Source: an uncultured Bacilli bacterium
Lineage (GTDB): Bacteria > Bacillota_I > Bacilli_A > RF39 > UBA660
Assembly (NCBI GenBank): GCA_947588865.1
Contig: CANPYQ010000036.1
Span: 1-11,278 of the forward strand
Direction of reading: 5' to 3'
Length of the DNA stretch: 11,278 bases
Under the pieces are notes generated by a model, which worked only from the letters and a program-made list of their open reading frames with translations, did no database searches and had not been told where the DNA came from. How positions within the stretch are numbered: the stretch's first letter is position 1; every line of letters begins with the position of its first letter. Of the stretch, positions 1 through 5,768 are shown one piece after another. A program made the position numbers and the translations under genes.

Positions 1-79
1 TACAAGGTTGATAGGCTAGAGATGGAAGCGTAGTGATACGTTGAGTTGACTAGTACTAATAGATCGAGGATTTAATCAT
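1..79 (+). rRNA. rrl: 23S ribosomal RNA, 3' end (partial)
   Basis: This is the last part of the large-subunit rRNA; the gene begins upstream of the window. The conserved 3'-terminal block is recognisable: GTTGAT-AGGC, then GCG-AGTGATACGTTGAG, then the near-universal GACTAGTACTAATAGATCGAGG and a short TTAATCAT tail. The end near 79 is set by analogy with other 23S genes and may be off by a few bases. A 5S gene follows on the same strand, so this is the end of a ribosomal RNA operon. Confidence 0.96.
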
Positions 80-122
80 AATTTTATTTCTAATTTGATA
101 GATTACACATTATCATGTTTTC

Positions 123-138
123 AGAGAATTATTTCTCT
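123..138 (+). other. Hairpin in the 23S-5S spacer
   Basis: A perfect 6-bp stem (AGAGAA / TTCTCT) closes a TTAT loop and ends seven bases before the predicted 5S start. No T-run follows, so it is not a terminator. Its place suggests a structure used in processing the 5S precursor, which is inference. The rest of the 23S-5S spacer shows nothing else; there is no tRNA in it. Confidence 0.4.
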
Positions 139-145
139 ATATTTT

Positions 146-250
146 ATTGGTGACGATAGCAAAGAGGATACACCTGTTCCCATCCCGAACACAGAAGTTA
201 AGCTCTTTAACGGCGAAAATAGTGTTAAGCGAAGATAGCAAGTTGCCAAT
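146..250 (+). rRNA. rrf: 5S ribosomal RNA
   Basis: The core is plain: GATAGCAAAGAGGATACACCTG, then TTCCCATCCCGAACACAGAAGTTAAGCTC. The ends ATTGGTGAC (146-154) and GTTGCCAAT (242-250) pair into helix I with a few G-U wobbles, which fixes both ends well. The gene is only about 105 nt long, against about 116-120 nt in most bacteria. The loss is in the second half, after AACGGCGAAA, where the helix IV/V arm is shortened. Short 5S RNAs of this kind are known from Mollicutes, so this is one of the better lineage clues here. Confidence 0.95.
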
Positions 251-263
251 TTTTTTTGTATAT

Positions 264-296
264 AACTAAAGTTTACACAAACTTTAGTTTTTTTTA
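264..296 (+). terminator. Intrinsic terminator of the rRNA operon
   Basis: A perfect 11-bp stem, AACTAAAGTTT (264-274) with AAACTTTAGTT (279-289), closes a 4-nt ACAC loop and runs straight into eight T residues (288-295). It lies 14 bases after the 5S gene and ends the ribosomal transcript. The following T-rich tract leads directly into a TTGACA box at 304. Confidence 0.93.
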
Positions 297-303
297 TTTT
301 TTC

Positions 304-332
304 TTGACAGGGGATGTTACAATTACTATGCA
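304..332 (+). promoter_or_regulatory. Probable decayed promoter for the 353-1534 gene pair
   Basis: A perfect -35 box TTGACA (304-309) sits 17 bases before TATGCA (327-332), a poor -10. Another candidate, TATAGT at 334-339, resembles a -10 better but is 24 bases away. Since the genes behind it are broken, the promoter may have decayed too. An AAGGAGAA Shine-Dalgarno (341-348) and ATG (353) follow. Confidence 0.45.
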
Positions 333-352
333 ATATAGTAAAGGAGAATTTT

Positions 353-513
353 ATGGAAAGTAAAAAAGCAAATCTACTAATTGAAATTTCAAAAAATATT
401 GTAAAGCAATATAGAGATCAGTTAGCTAGAAACATAGAAATAAATAAAAAAAAACTTTAGATTCATATTCCCATGAAAATTATGTTGAAAGGGCAGGTAG
501 ATGTTTGATTTGA
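353..513 (+). pseudogene. Small broken gene of unknown function (first of a decayed pair)
   Basis: An ATG at 353 follows a strong Shine-Dalgarno AAGGAGAA (341-348). The reading frame runs for 35 codons and stops at TAG 458-460, just after a run of nine A (positions 446-454). Restoring one A to that run gives a smooth continuation (…KKKTLDSYSHENYVERAGR…) to a TGA at 511-513, for a small charged protein of about 53 aa. In that restored frame the stop overlaps the ATG of the next gene at 501 by 13 bases, as expected for two co-translated genes. The longer frame and the overlap are inferred from the reading frames. I do not recognise the protein and see no membrane segment or metal-binding motif in it. 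Confidence 0.5.
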
Positions 514-1534
514 TTAATAAAATTTTAAGCGACTATGAAAAATCAATATTTGATGGTGTAATTTCAGATGATAAAATACTACGAGCTATTTATACTGAAA
601 ATGGTAGAGAATATCAGGAATTATTATATTATGAACCAATTCCATCAAAAGAAGAAAGGAATTGGGATTAACAAAAGAAGGAATAGAAAAACTATTTTAT
701 TTTATAGGAATTCCAGATTATTCTATGTATCCAATTATAGCAGATATAATTACTAGATTTCAGGAAAAAAATTATCGTGATGGACGTGAAATTGATGAAA
801 GATATGCAAGAATATTTAATAAAAAGTTTAATTTAGATGGGAAATATTATGTAGGTGATTTAGAATTTAACAACACTTTATCAACTCACGTTGTCTTAGA
901 TACAAATGCATTTAGATATTCATCACTAGAAGAAAGCAGATATTTATATCCAACAGGCAATAATAAATTGATTTTAGATTCACTTCCAATTTATAAAATT
1001 GTAAATAGATATGTTGAGCAAGAATTAGATGCTTCTTTGGCTGATAATATAAATAAGCAAAATAATGTTGTTAGTAATGTAATGACTTTATTAACAAGAT
1101 TAACTCCAGGTGGTTCTAATAGTGAAATTGATTATAGTGAGTATTATTGGGACTTATTTAAATACTTAGATAGATACCCTATTAAAAATTATTTTTTAAA
1201 CGAGAGAGCAATAGAAAGCAATTCTGCAAAAAAAGAATTAGAAGATGTTAGAGATAGTCTTTCTAAATTGCAAGATTTAACAAAAGAAGAAACAGAATTA
1301 TTAAGTAGACTTGCTTAAATTCAACAAGAGAAACAACAGATACTTGGAACAATATCAAAATTAGATATGACTAAACAAGAAACAAAAACAGATGAAAAAC
1401 GTGAAACATATAAGAAGCCTGAACATCCAGAAAGAGAGTATATAGATGAATATCATTACATTGAGAATGGTACTCACTATCATTTACCCAATTGGAAAGA
1501 GATTAATAACGAAAGGCACGAACAATTAAAATAG
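501..1534 (+). pseudogene. Broken gene of unknown function (second of a decayed pair)
   Basis: Three pieces line up as one former protein of about 344 aa. Piece one starts at ATG 501 and runs to TAA 669-671. Piece two is in another frame, joined near 650-661; adding one A to the AAAGAAGAAAGG tract gives a clean …SKEEKELGLTKEG… junction. Piece two runs to TAA at 1316-1318, and the same frame then stays open for 71 more codons to TAG at 1532-1534. Those codons are lysine/glutamate-rich and end in a histidine/tyrosine-rich tail (…EYHYIENGTHYHLP…). Residues on both sides of the TAA look like one coiled coil (…EETELLSRLA, stop, IQQEKQQIL…), so the TAA probably replaced CAA or AAA. A TTG at 662 could start piece two, but it has no Shine-Dalgarno. 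The family is not recognised. The predicted protein is soluble. Confidence 0.6.
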
Positions 1535-1546
1535 AAAATTATGTAT

Positions 1547-1581
1547 AGAAGTATTATAACGAAAATTTATATACTTCTTTT
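1547..1581 (+). terminator. Weak hairpin after the decayed gene pair
   Basis: An 8-bp stem, AGAAGTAT (1547-1554) with ATACTTCT (1571-1578), has a 16-nt loop and only about four T residues behind it. It could be a weak or former terminator. A much better one follows at 1651. Confidence 0.35.
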
Positions 1582-1650
1582 ATAATAGGTAATAAAATCA
1601 AAAAATCATATATAATCTATTACTTAACTGTAAATAAATTGTTAATTGTT

Positions 1651-1679
1651 GTATTATTTATTGAAATAATACTTTTTTT
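1651..1679 (+). terminator. Intrinsic terminator upstream of the t6A operon
   Basis: A perfect 9-bp stem, GTATTATTT (1651-1659) with AAATAATAC (1664-1672), closes an ATTG loop and is followed by seven T (1673-1679). It ends transcription from upstream. The predicted -35 box of tsaE lies inside the loop and 3' arm. The stretch 1535-1650 before it holds only the weak hairpin. Confidence 0.85.
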
Positions 1680-1690
1680 AATGGTATAAT
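1661..1690 (+). promoter_or_regulatory. Promoter of the tsaE-tsaB-rimI-tsaD operon
   Basis: TTGAAA (1661-1666) and a perfect TATAAT (1685-1690) are 18 bases apart. Transcription should start near 1697, so the upstream ATG at 1695 would be outside or at the very edge of the mRNA. This supports translation start at ATG 1707. Confidence 0.75.
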
Positions 1691-1706
1691 AATAATGGTG
1701 ATTAGA

Positions 1707-2159
1707 ATGGAATATAAAATTACTACTAATAGTGAATTTGAAACAATCGAGATTGCACAAAACTTTGAATCTGAAAAATTTGAAAATATGATTATTTGTC
1801 TAAATGGAGAACTTGGTAGCGGTAAAACTGTATTTACAAAAGGAATAGCTAATGCTTTAGGAATAGATGAAATTATTACATCTCCAACATTTACCATAAT
1901 AAAAGAATATACCACAGGAGAGATGCCTTTATATCACATGGATGTTTATAGATTAGATGGAGATACTGCAGGAGTAGGTATTGAGGAATACTATACTAAA
2001 GGTGGAATAGTTATAATTGAGTGGGCAAAAACTATTGAAGATATACTCCCAAAAGAAAGACTTGATATCAAATTCAAAGTTATTGATGAAAATAAACGTT
2101 TACTTGTAATCACACCTCATGGACAAAAATATGAGGAACTTTGTGAGGCTGTATTATGA
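1707..2159 (+). CDS. tsaE: TsaE, ATPase of the tRNA t6A37 synthesis complex
   Basis: TsaE is the small cytoplasmic ATPase that works with TsaB and TsaD to put threonylcarbamoyl on adenine 37 of tRNAs that read ANN codons. Visible marks are the Walker A loop GELGSGKT (residues 34-41), the TSPTFTI switch (58-64), the HMDVYRL block with its conserved Asp79, and the EW pair (106-107). The length of 150 aa is normal. An ATG at 1695 is in frame, but the Shine-Dalgarno GGTGA (1698-1702) lies after it and the promoter places the transcript start near it, so I chose ATG 1707. The gene ends in TGA inside an ATGA overlap with tsaB, showing translational coupling and that TGA is a stop codon here. TsaC, which makes the threonylcarbamoyl-AMP, is not in the window. 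Confidence 0.96.
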   Translation: MEYKITTNSEFETIEIAQNFESEKFENMIICLNGELGSGKTVFTKGIANALGIDEIITSPTFTIIKEYTTGEMPLYHMDVYRLDGDTAGVGIEEYYTKGGIVIIEWAKTIEDILPKERLDIKFKVIDENKRLLVITPHGQKYEELCEAVL

Positions 2160-2767
2160 TATATTTATTAATTGATACAACAACATCACATTTGACTGTA
2201 TCAATTATAAAAGATGAAAAGGTATTATGTAATTATCAAGAAAATATAACAAGTGATATGTCATGTAAAATAATACCAATTATAGATAGTGTATTAAAAA
2301 ATGTTAATATAAAATTAAAAGATGTAGATAAATTATTTATAGTAAATGGACCCGGGTCATTTACGGGTATAAGAGTGGGAGTAACAGTTGCTAAAACTAT
2401 TAGTTGGGCACTTAAAAAAGACATTATTCCATTATCTAGTTTAGAATTAATAGCGACAACTTATACAGATAAAAGGTATATAGTTCCAATGATTGATGCT
2501 AGAAGAGGTAATGTATTTGCTGGAATATATGATAAAGATTTAAATGTGATAAAAAGTGATAGTCTGGTAAGTTTAGATCAATTAAATAAAGAATTGGATG
2601 AAGATTATGAACTAGTTTCATATGATAATATAAAGGCTTCAATTAAGCCCAACATTGATGTTTTAAAAATAGTTTTAAAACATATAAATGATGATGGAGT
2701 GAATCCACATAGTTTGAACCCTAATTATTTGAAATTAACTGAAGCCGAAGAAAAACTGAATGCATAG
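2156..2767 (+). CDS. tsaB: TsaB, scaffold protein of the tRNA t6A37 synthesis complex
   Basis: TsaB is the catalytically inactive relative of TsaD that holds the t6A complex together in the cytoplasm. The protein (203 aa) has the ASKHA-type start LLIDTT (4-9), the family signature GPGSFTGIRVG (65-75), and MIDARRGNVFAGIY in the middle, where other TsaB proteins have the similar D-A-R-R-x-x-V-Y-x-x-x-Y pattern. The length is slightly below the usual 220-230 aa. Its ATG overlaps the tsaE stop by four bases, so it needs no Shine-Dalgarno of its own. It is followed directly by rimI. The neighbours tsaE and tsaD make the assignment safe. Confidence 0.95.
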   Translation: MIYLLIDTTTSHLTVSIIKDEKVLCNYQENITSDMSCKIIPIIDSVLKNVNIKLKDVDKLFIVNGPGSFTGIRVGVTVAKTISWALKKDIIPLSSLELIATTYTDKRYIVPMIDARRGNVFAGIYDKDLNVIKSDSLVSLDQLNKELDEDYELVSYDNIKASIKPNIDVLKIVLKHINDDGVNPHSLNPNYLKLTEAEEKLNA

Positions 2768-2774
2768 GAATAAA

Positions 2775-3179
2775 ATGATTAGAGATTTTAATTTTAATGA
2801 TTTAGATGAAGTAAATAATCTATTGAAAGAGTTAGATTTTACTATAGATAAAAATTCATTTGATAATGAATTTTTAAGAGTAGTTTTATATGACGATAAT
2901 AGCATAAAAGGAATTTTAGTATATAATTTAATATATGATAGAATTGAAATAGATTATATCATAGTACATAAAAATTATAGAAATAAAGGTATAGCGACCT
3001 CACTTTTAAACTATATAGAAAAAGATAAAGGTATAGAAAATATTACTTTAGAAGTTAGAGAAAGCAATACTGTAGCTATTAATTTCTATTTAAAAAATGG
3101 ATTTAAGAAAGTTTCAATAAGAAAAAAATATTACAAAGAAGAAAACGGAATATTAATGATGAAAAGTTTGGTGAAGTAA
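2775..3179 (+). CDS. rimI: RimI-type ribosomal protein N-acetyltransferase (GNAT fold)
   Basis: RimI acetylates the alpha-amino group of ribosomal protein S18, using acetyl-CoA; in many Firmicutes its gene sits between tsaB and tsaD, as here. The GNAT fold is visible: strand EIDYIIVHKNY (58-68), the acetyl-CoA loop RNKGIA (69-74), and the RimI-like stretch LEVRESN (92-98) followed by AINFYLKNGFK (101-111) and RKKYY (116-120). The 134-aa length is slightly short. An in-frame ATG at 2760 lies inside tsaB and has no Shine-Dalgarno; ATG 2775 has AGGAA (2766-2770) in front, so I use it. The tsaD gene starts one base after the stop. The true substrate cannot be read from the sequence. Confidence 0.88.
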   Translation: MIRDFNFNDLDEVNNLLKELDFTIDKNSFDNEFLRVVLYDDNSIKGILVYNLIYDRIEIDYIIVHKNYRNKGIATSLLNYIEKDKGIENITLEVRESNTVAINFYLKNGFKKVSIRKKYYKEENGILMMKSLVK

Positions 3180-3180
3180 T

Positions 3181-4185
3181 ATGAAAGATATATATATATT
3201 AGGTATAGAAAGTAGTTGTGATGAAACAAGTGTATCAATAGTAAAAAATGGTTGTGATGAGATTGCAACAGTAGTTTTATCACAAATGGATACACATTCT
3301 AATTTTGGAGGTGTAGTTCCAGAAATAGCAAGTCGCATGCATGTTGAAAATATAACAATTGTAATTGAGGAATGCTTAAATAAAGCAAAAATGTCTATGA
3401 ATGATATTGACGCAATAGCTGTAACATATGGACCTGGCCTTATCGGATGCCTACTTGTAGGCGTTAATGCTGCTATAACTTTATCATACATTTATAATAA
3501 ACCATTAATACCAGTTCATCATATAGCGGGACATATATATGCAAACAATTTAGTATCAAAGATGGAATTTCCATTAATTGCTTTAGTTGTATCAGGTGGG
3601 CATACTGATTTAATATATATGGAAGATGATTATAAATTTAAGAAAATTGGTGGGACATTGGATGATGCTGTTGGTGAATGTTATGATAAGGTTGCACGCG
3701 TAATAAATGTCCCATATCCGGGTGGACCACTCGTTGATAAACTATCATATAAAGGTAAGGATACATATCCATTACCTTTACCGCTCGATGATAATTCATA
3801 TAATTTTAGTTTTAGTGGTATTAAAAGTGCTGTTATCAATTTAGTTCATAATGAAATTCAACGTGGTAACGAAATTAGAAAAGAAGATATTGCTTGTTCT
3901 TTTCAAAGTAGAGTAGTAGAAATATTGACAAAAAAAACTATGAGAGCTTTGAAAGAATATAATGTTAAAAATTTAATTATCGCTGGGGGAGTGTCAGCAA
4001 ATAGTGGTATTAGAAATAATTTTATTGAAATTTGTAAAGAAGAAGGAATAAATTTGACAATACCGAATATAAAATATTGTACAGATAATGCGGCTATGAT
4101 AGCTTCTGCAGGATATTTTGCTTATAAAAAAGGCATTATAGCAGGATTTGATTTAAAAGCGAAGGCAACTGTAAGTTTATTTTAA
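3181..4185 (+). CDS. tsaD: TsaD, tRNA N6-adenosine threonylcarbamoyltransferase
   Basis: TsaD transfers the threonylcarbamoyl group from its AMP ester to adenine 37 of target tRNAs, giving t6A, an essential modification for accurate ANN decoding. It works in the cytoplasm with TsaB and TsaE, encoded just upstream. The 334-aa protein matches the family length. Visible motifs are GIESSCDETS (8-17), GGVVPEIASR (43-52), the metal-binding HxxxH (H114, H118), SGGHT (138-142), the nucleotide-site block GGTLDDAVGE (157-166), IIAGGVSAN (266-274), and CTDNAAMIA (300-308) with the third metal ligand, Asp302. The Shine-Dalgarno GGTGA (3170-3174) lies inside the end of rimI. No good terminator follows; a new promoter begins eight bases after the stop. 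Confidence 0.98.
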   Translation: MKDIYILGIESSCDETSVSIVKNGCDEIATVVLSQMDTHSNFGGVVPEIASRMHVENITIVIEECLNKAKMSMNDIDAIAVTYGPGLIGCLLVGVNAAITLSYIYNKPLIPVHHIAGHIYANNLVSKMEFPLIALVVSGGHTDLIYMEDDYKFKKIGGTLDDAVGECYDKVARVINVPYPGGPLVDKLSYKGKDTYPLPLPLDDNSYNFSFSGIKSAVINLVHNEIQRGNEIRKEDIACSFQSRVVEILTKKTMRALKEYNVKNLIIAGGVSANSGIRNNFIEICKEEGINLTIPNIKYCTDNAAMIASAGYFAYKKGIIAGFDLKAKATVSLF

Positions 4186-4192
4186 AAAACTA

Positions 4193-4221
4193 TTGACAAA
4201 TAATTAATTTAAAGGTATAAT
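4193..4221 (+). promoter_or_regulatory. Promoter of the infC-rpmI-rplT operon
   Basis: Perfect consensus boxes TTGACA (4193-4198) and TATAAT (4216-4221) are separated by exactly 17 bases. Transcription should start near 4228, giving a leader of about 140 nt before infC. This is the strongest promoter in the window, as fits a translation operon. Confidence 0.93.
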
Positions 4222-4227
4222 CAATAC

Positions 4228-4371
4228 ATATGGAAAAGGAAAGAGATGTATCCACATCCACCCGATTGCATAAGTGATGGGTAAAAGGCCGATAAATTTT
4301 GTATTTGTAGGTTAAGTGGATACTATTCGTATGCACTTTTTTCATGGTGTAAGATATTGGAGGTGTTTGTT
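4228..4371 (+). promoter_or_regulatory. L20-type leader with terminator/antiterminator switch
   Basis: The untranslated leader holds three related segments. GTATCCAC (4248-4255) pairs perfectly with GTGGATAC (4316-4323), enclosing a smaller stem (ACCC 4260-4263 with GGGT 4279-4282). The same GTGGATAC can instead pair with GTATGCAC (4329-4336), with one G-G mismatch and a TATTC loop, followed by six T (4337-4342): an intrinsic terminator. The two folds exclude each other. In Firmicutes, infC-rpmI-rplT is controlled by a leader to which ribosomal protein L20 binds to cause early termination. Position and architecture match, so excess L20 presumably favours the terminator. The L20 contact site itself is not identified. 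Confidence 0.8.
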
Positions 4372-4896
4372 ATAGCAAACAAAGAAAAAGAATTGCTTAT
4401 AAACGAGCAGATTAGAGCTAAAGAAGTTATGGTTATCGGACCAAATGGTGAGCAATTAGGTATTAAGTCTATAAATGATGCAATTACTCTTTCAACCTAT
4501 GCAGGGTTTGATCTTGTAATGATTAATCCAAATGGTAATCCACCAGTATGCAAAGTTATGGATTATAATAAATTTAAATATCAGAACAAGAAAAAACAGA
4601 AAGAAAATATAAAGAAACAAAGAGAAGCAAATTTAGAGATGAAAGAATACAGACTTTCAGTTGCAATAGATGTGCATGACTTTAATACACGTGTAAATAA
4701 TTCAAGTAAATACTTAGAAAAAGGTCACAAAGTTAAGGCTTCAATACGTTTTAAAGGTAGGGAAATGGCTCATACTGAGCTTGGATGCGATGTTTTATTA
4801 AGATTTGCTGATGCATTATCAAATGTAGCTGATATAGAGCAGAAACCAATTTTGGATGGAAGAAATATGACTATGATTCTTGCACCAAAAAAATAA
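4372..4896 (+). CDS. infC: Translation initiation factor IF-3 (AUA start)
   Basis: IF-3 binds the 30S subunit, keeps it apart from 50S and checks the start codon-initiator tRNA pair. The protein (174 aa from the proposed start) has the N-domain start LLINEQIRAKEV (8-19), the family signature PPVCKVMDYNKFKYQ (57-71), a lysine-rich linker (72-88), and a C-domain with HDFNTR (102-107), the block SIRFKGREM (124-132) and a closing KP-DGRNMTMILAPKK. No ATG exists at the N-terminus. A TTG at 4357 would lie under the Shine-Dalgarno GGAGG (4359-4363) itself. The codon eight bases after that Shine-Dalgarno, in frame, is ATA (4372), giving MANKEKELLINEQ, the normal family start. Rare AUU/AUC/AUA starts on infC are known and let IF-3 repress its own synthesis. 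Confidence 0.95.
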   Translation: MANKEKELLINEQIRAKEVMVIGPNGEQLGIKSINDAITLSTYAGFDLVMINPNGNPPVCKVMDYNKFKYQNKKKQKENIKKQREANLEMKEYRLSVAIDVHDFNTRVNNSSKYLEKGHKVKASIRFKGREMAHTELGCDVLLRFADALSNVADIEQKPILDGRNMTMILAPKK

Positions 4897-4912
4897 AAAT
4901 AGGAGGAATAAT

Positions 4913-5104
4913 ATGCCAAAATTAAAAACACATAAAGGTACTAAAAAAGTATTAAATGTAAGAAATAGTGGTTCTATAAAAATAGGACATCCAGGGACAA
5001 GACACAATACTGGAAAGAAAAATACTGCGTCAAATAGAAGTGGTAGAAAAGCTTCTACATTGAGTGGAGCAGATGCAAAAAGATTCAAAAAAGTACAATT
5101 TTAA
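4913..5104 (+). CDS. rpmI: 50S ribosomal protein L35
   Basis: L35 is a small basic protein of the large ribosomal subunit. The 63-aa product starts MPKLKTHKGTKKV, matching the family hallmark MPK-KTH-G, and ends in RFKKVQF. It is rich in Lys, Arg, Gly and Ser throughout, and the middle (residues 20-50) is divergent from typical L35. The start ATG at 4913 follows a full AGGAGG (4901-4906). Upstream in-frame codons reach into the end of infC but have no support as a start. Order and spacing (16 bases after infC, 21 before rplT) fit one transcript. Confidence 0.95.
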   Translation: MPKLKTHKGTKKVLNVRNSGSIKIGHPGTRHNTGKKNTASNRSGRKASTLSGADAKRFKKVQF

Positions 5105-5125
5105 ACTTAAGAAGGAGGATATAAA

Positions 5126-5704
5126 ATGGCAAGAGTTAAAGGTGGAAATATCCACAAAAATAGAAGAAAAAAAGTTTTAAAATTAGCTAGAGGTTATTTT
5201 GGAAGCAAACATAAACTTTATAAAACAGCTAAAGAACAAGTTATGCATTCATTAAAATATTCATATAGGGATAGAAAACAAAATAAAAGAGAAATGCGTA
5301 AATTATGGATAACAAGAATTAATGCAGCATGCCGTATGAATGATATTAGTTATTCTAAGTTTATTTCAGGCTTAAATAAAGCAGGTGTTACAATTAATAG
5401 AAAAATGTTAAGTGAAGTTGCAATCGATGATGCTGAAGCATTTACTAATTTAGTTAATATTGCTAAATCTGCTTTGGAAGGTAAAGAAATTAAACAAGTA
5501 GCTAAAGTTGCTAAAATAGAAAAAAATACAAAAGTAGAAACAAAAACTGAAGTTAAAGTTGAAACTAAAAAAACTACTAAAAAAGAAGTCAGTGAAGATT
5601 TATCTAAATTAACAGTGGCTGAACTTAAAAAGATAGCTAAAGAAAGAAATATAAATAATTATACAACAATGAAAAAATCAGAATTGTTAGAAGCATTAAA
5701 ATAA
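5126..5704 (+). CDS. rplT: 50S ribosomal protein L20 with a C-terminal Rho_N/SAP-like extension
   Basis: L20 binds 23S rRNA early in 50S assembly and in Firmicutes also represses this operon through the leader. Residues 1-118 are a complete L20: MARVKGG, HKNRRKKVLKLARGYFGSK (10-28), a run of YSYRDRKQNKREMRKLWITRINAA (45-68), and GLNKAGVTINRKMLSEVA (82-99). The usual protein ends near residue 118, but this one has 192 residues. A charged Lys/Glu/Thr linker (about 119-157) leads to LSKLTVAELKKIAKER (159-174), then NNYTTMKKSELLEAL (177-191). That pattern matches the helical Rho N-terminal/SAP-like fold (L-x-x-L-T-V-x-E-L-K-x-x-A-K…K-x-E-L-x-x-A). The Shine-Dalgarno GAAGGAGGA (5111-5119) is strong. 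The function of the extra domain is unknown; nucleic-acid binding is plausible. Confidence 0.97.
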   Translation: MARVKGGNIHKNRRKKVLKLARGYFGSKHKLYKTAKEQVMHSLKYSYRDRKQNKREMRKLWITRINAACRMNDISYSKFISGLNKAGVTINRKMLSEVAIDDAEAFTNLVNIAKSALEGKEIKQVAKVAKIEKNTKVETKTEVKVETKKTTKKEVSEDLSKLTVAELKKIAKERNINNYTTMKKSELLEALK

Positions 5705-5723
5705 TCCATGGTGATTATTTTTT
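5698..5723 (+). terminator. Intrinsic terminator of the infC-rpmI-rplT operon
   Basis: AAAATAATC (5698-5706) pairs with GATTATTTT (5713-5721) around a CATGGT loop, and a T-run continues to 5723. The stem includes the rplT stop codon. Its T-run runs into the -35 box of the next promoter. Confidence 0.8.
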
Positions 5724-5750
5724 GACTTTATAAAGGAATAATGATAAGAT
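5722..5750 (+). promoter_or_regulatory. Promoter of the fic gene
   Basis: TTGACT (5722-5727) lies 17 bases before TAAGAT (5745-5750), which is preceded by TG at 5742-5743 (extended -10). The predicted start near 5757 leaves about 12 bases before ATG 5769, with the Shine-Dalgarno GGGTGA (5758-5763) at the very 5' end. Confidence 0.65.
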
Positions 5751-5768
5751 TATGCATGGGTGAATATT

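Noticed and set aside
121..333. Minus-strand open frame of 70 codons across the 5S gene
   Set aside because: It covers the 5S rRNA and its terminator, has no Shine-Dalgarno, and its peptide shows no recognisable features.
568..756. Plus-strand open frame of 62 codons in the decayed gene region
   Set aside because: It lies in a different frame from the pieces that join into one protein, has no ribosome binding site, and has a low-complexity translation.
3153..3491. Minus-strand open frame opposite the start of tsaD
   Set aside because: It is antisense to a strongly conserved gene, with no independent start signal.
4819..5088. Minus-strand open frame with a hydrophobic, Phe/Leu-rich translation
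   Set aside because: It is the complement of Lys/Arg-rich rpmI and infC codons (AAA/AAG reads as TTT/CTT), so the hydrophobic look is an artefact.
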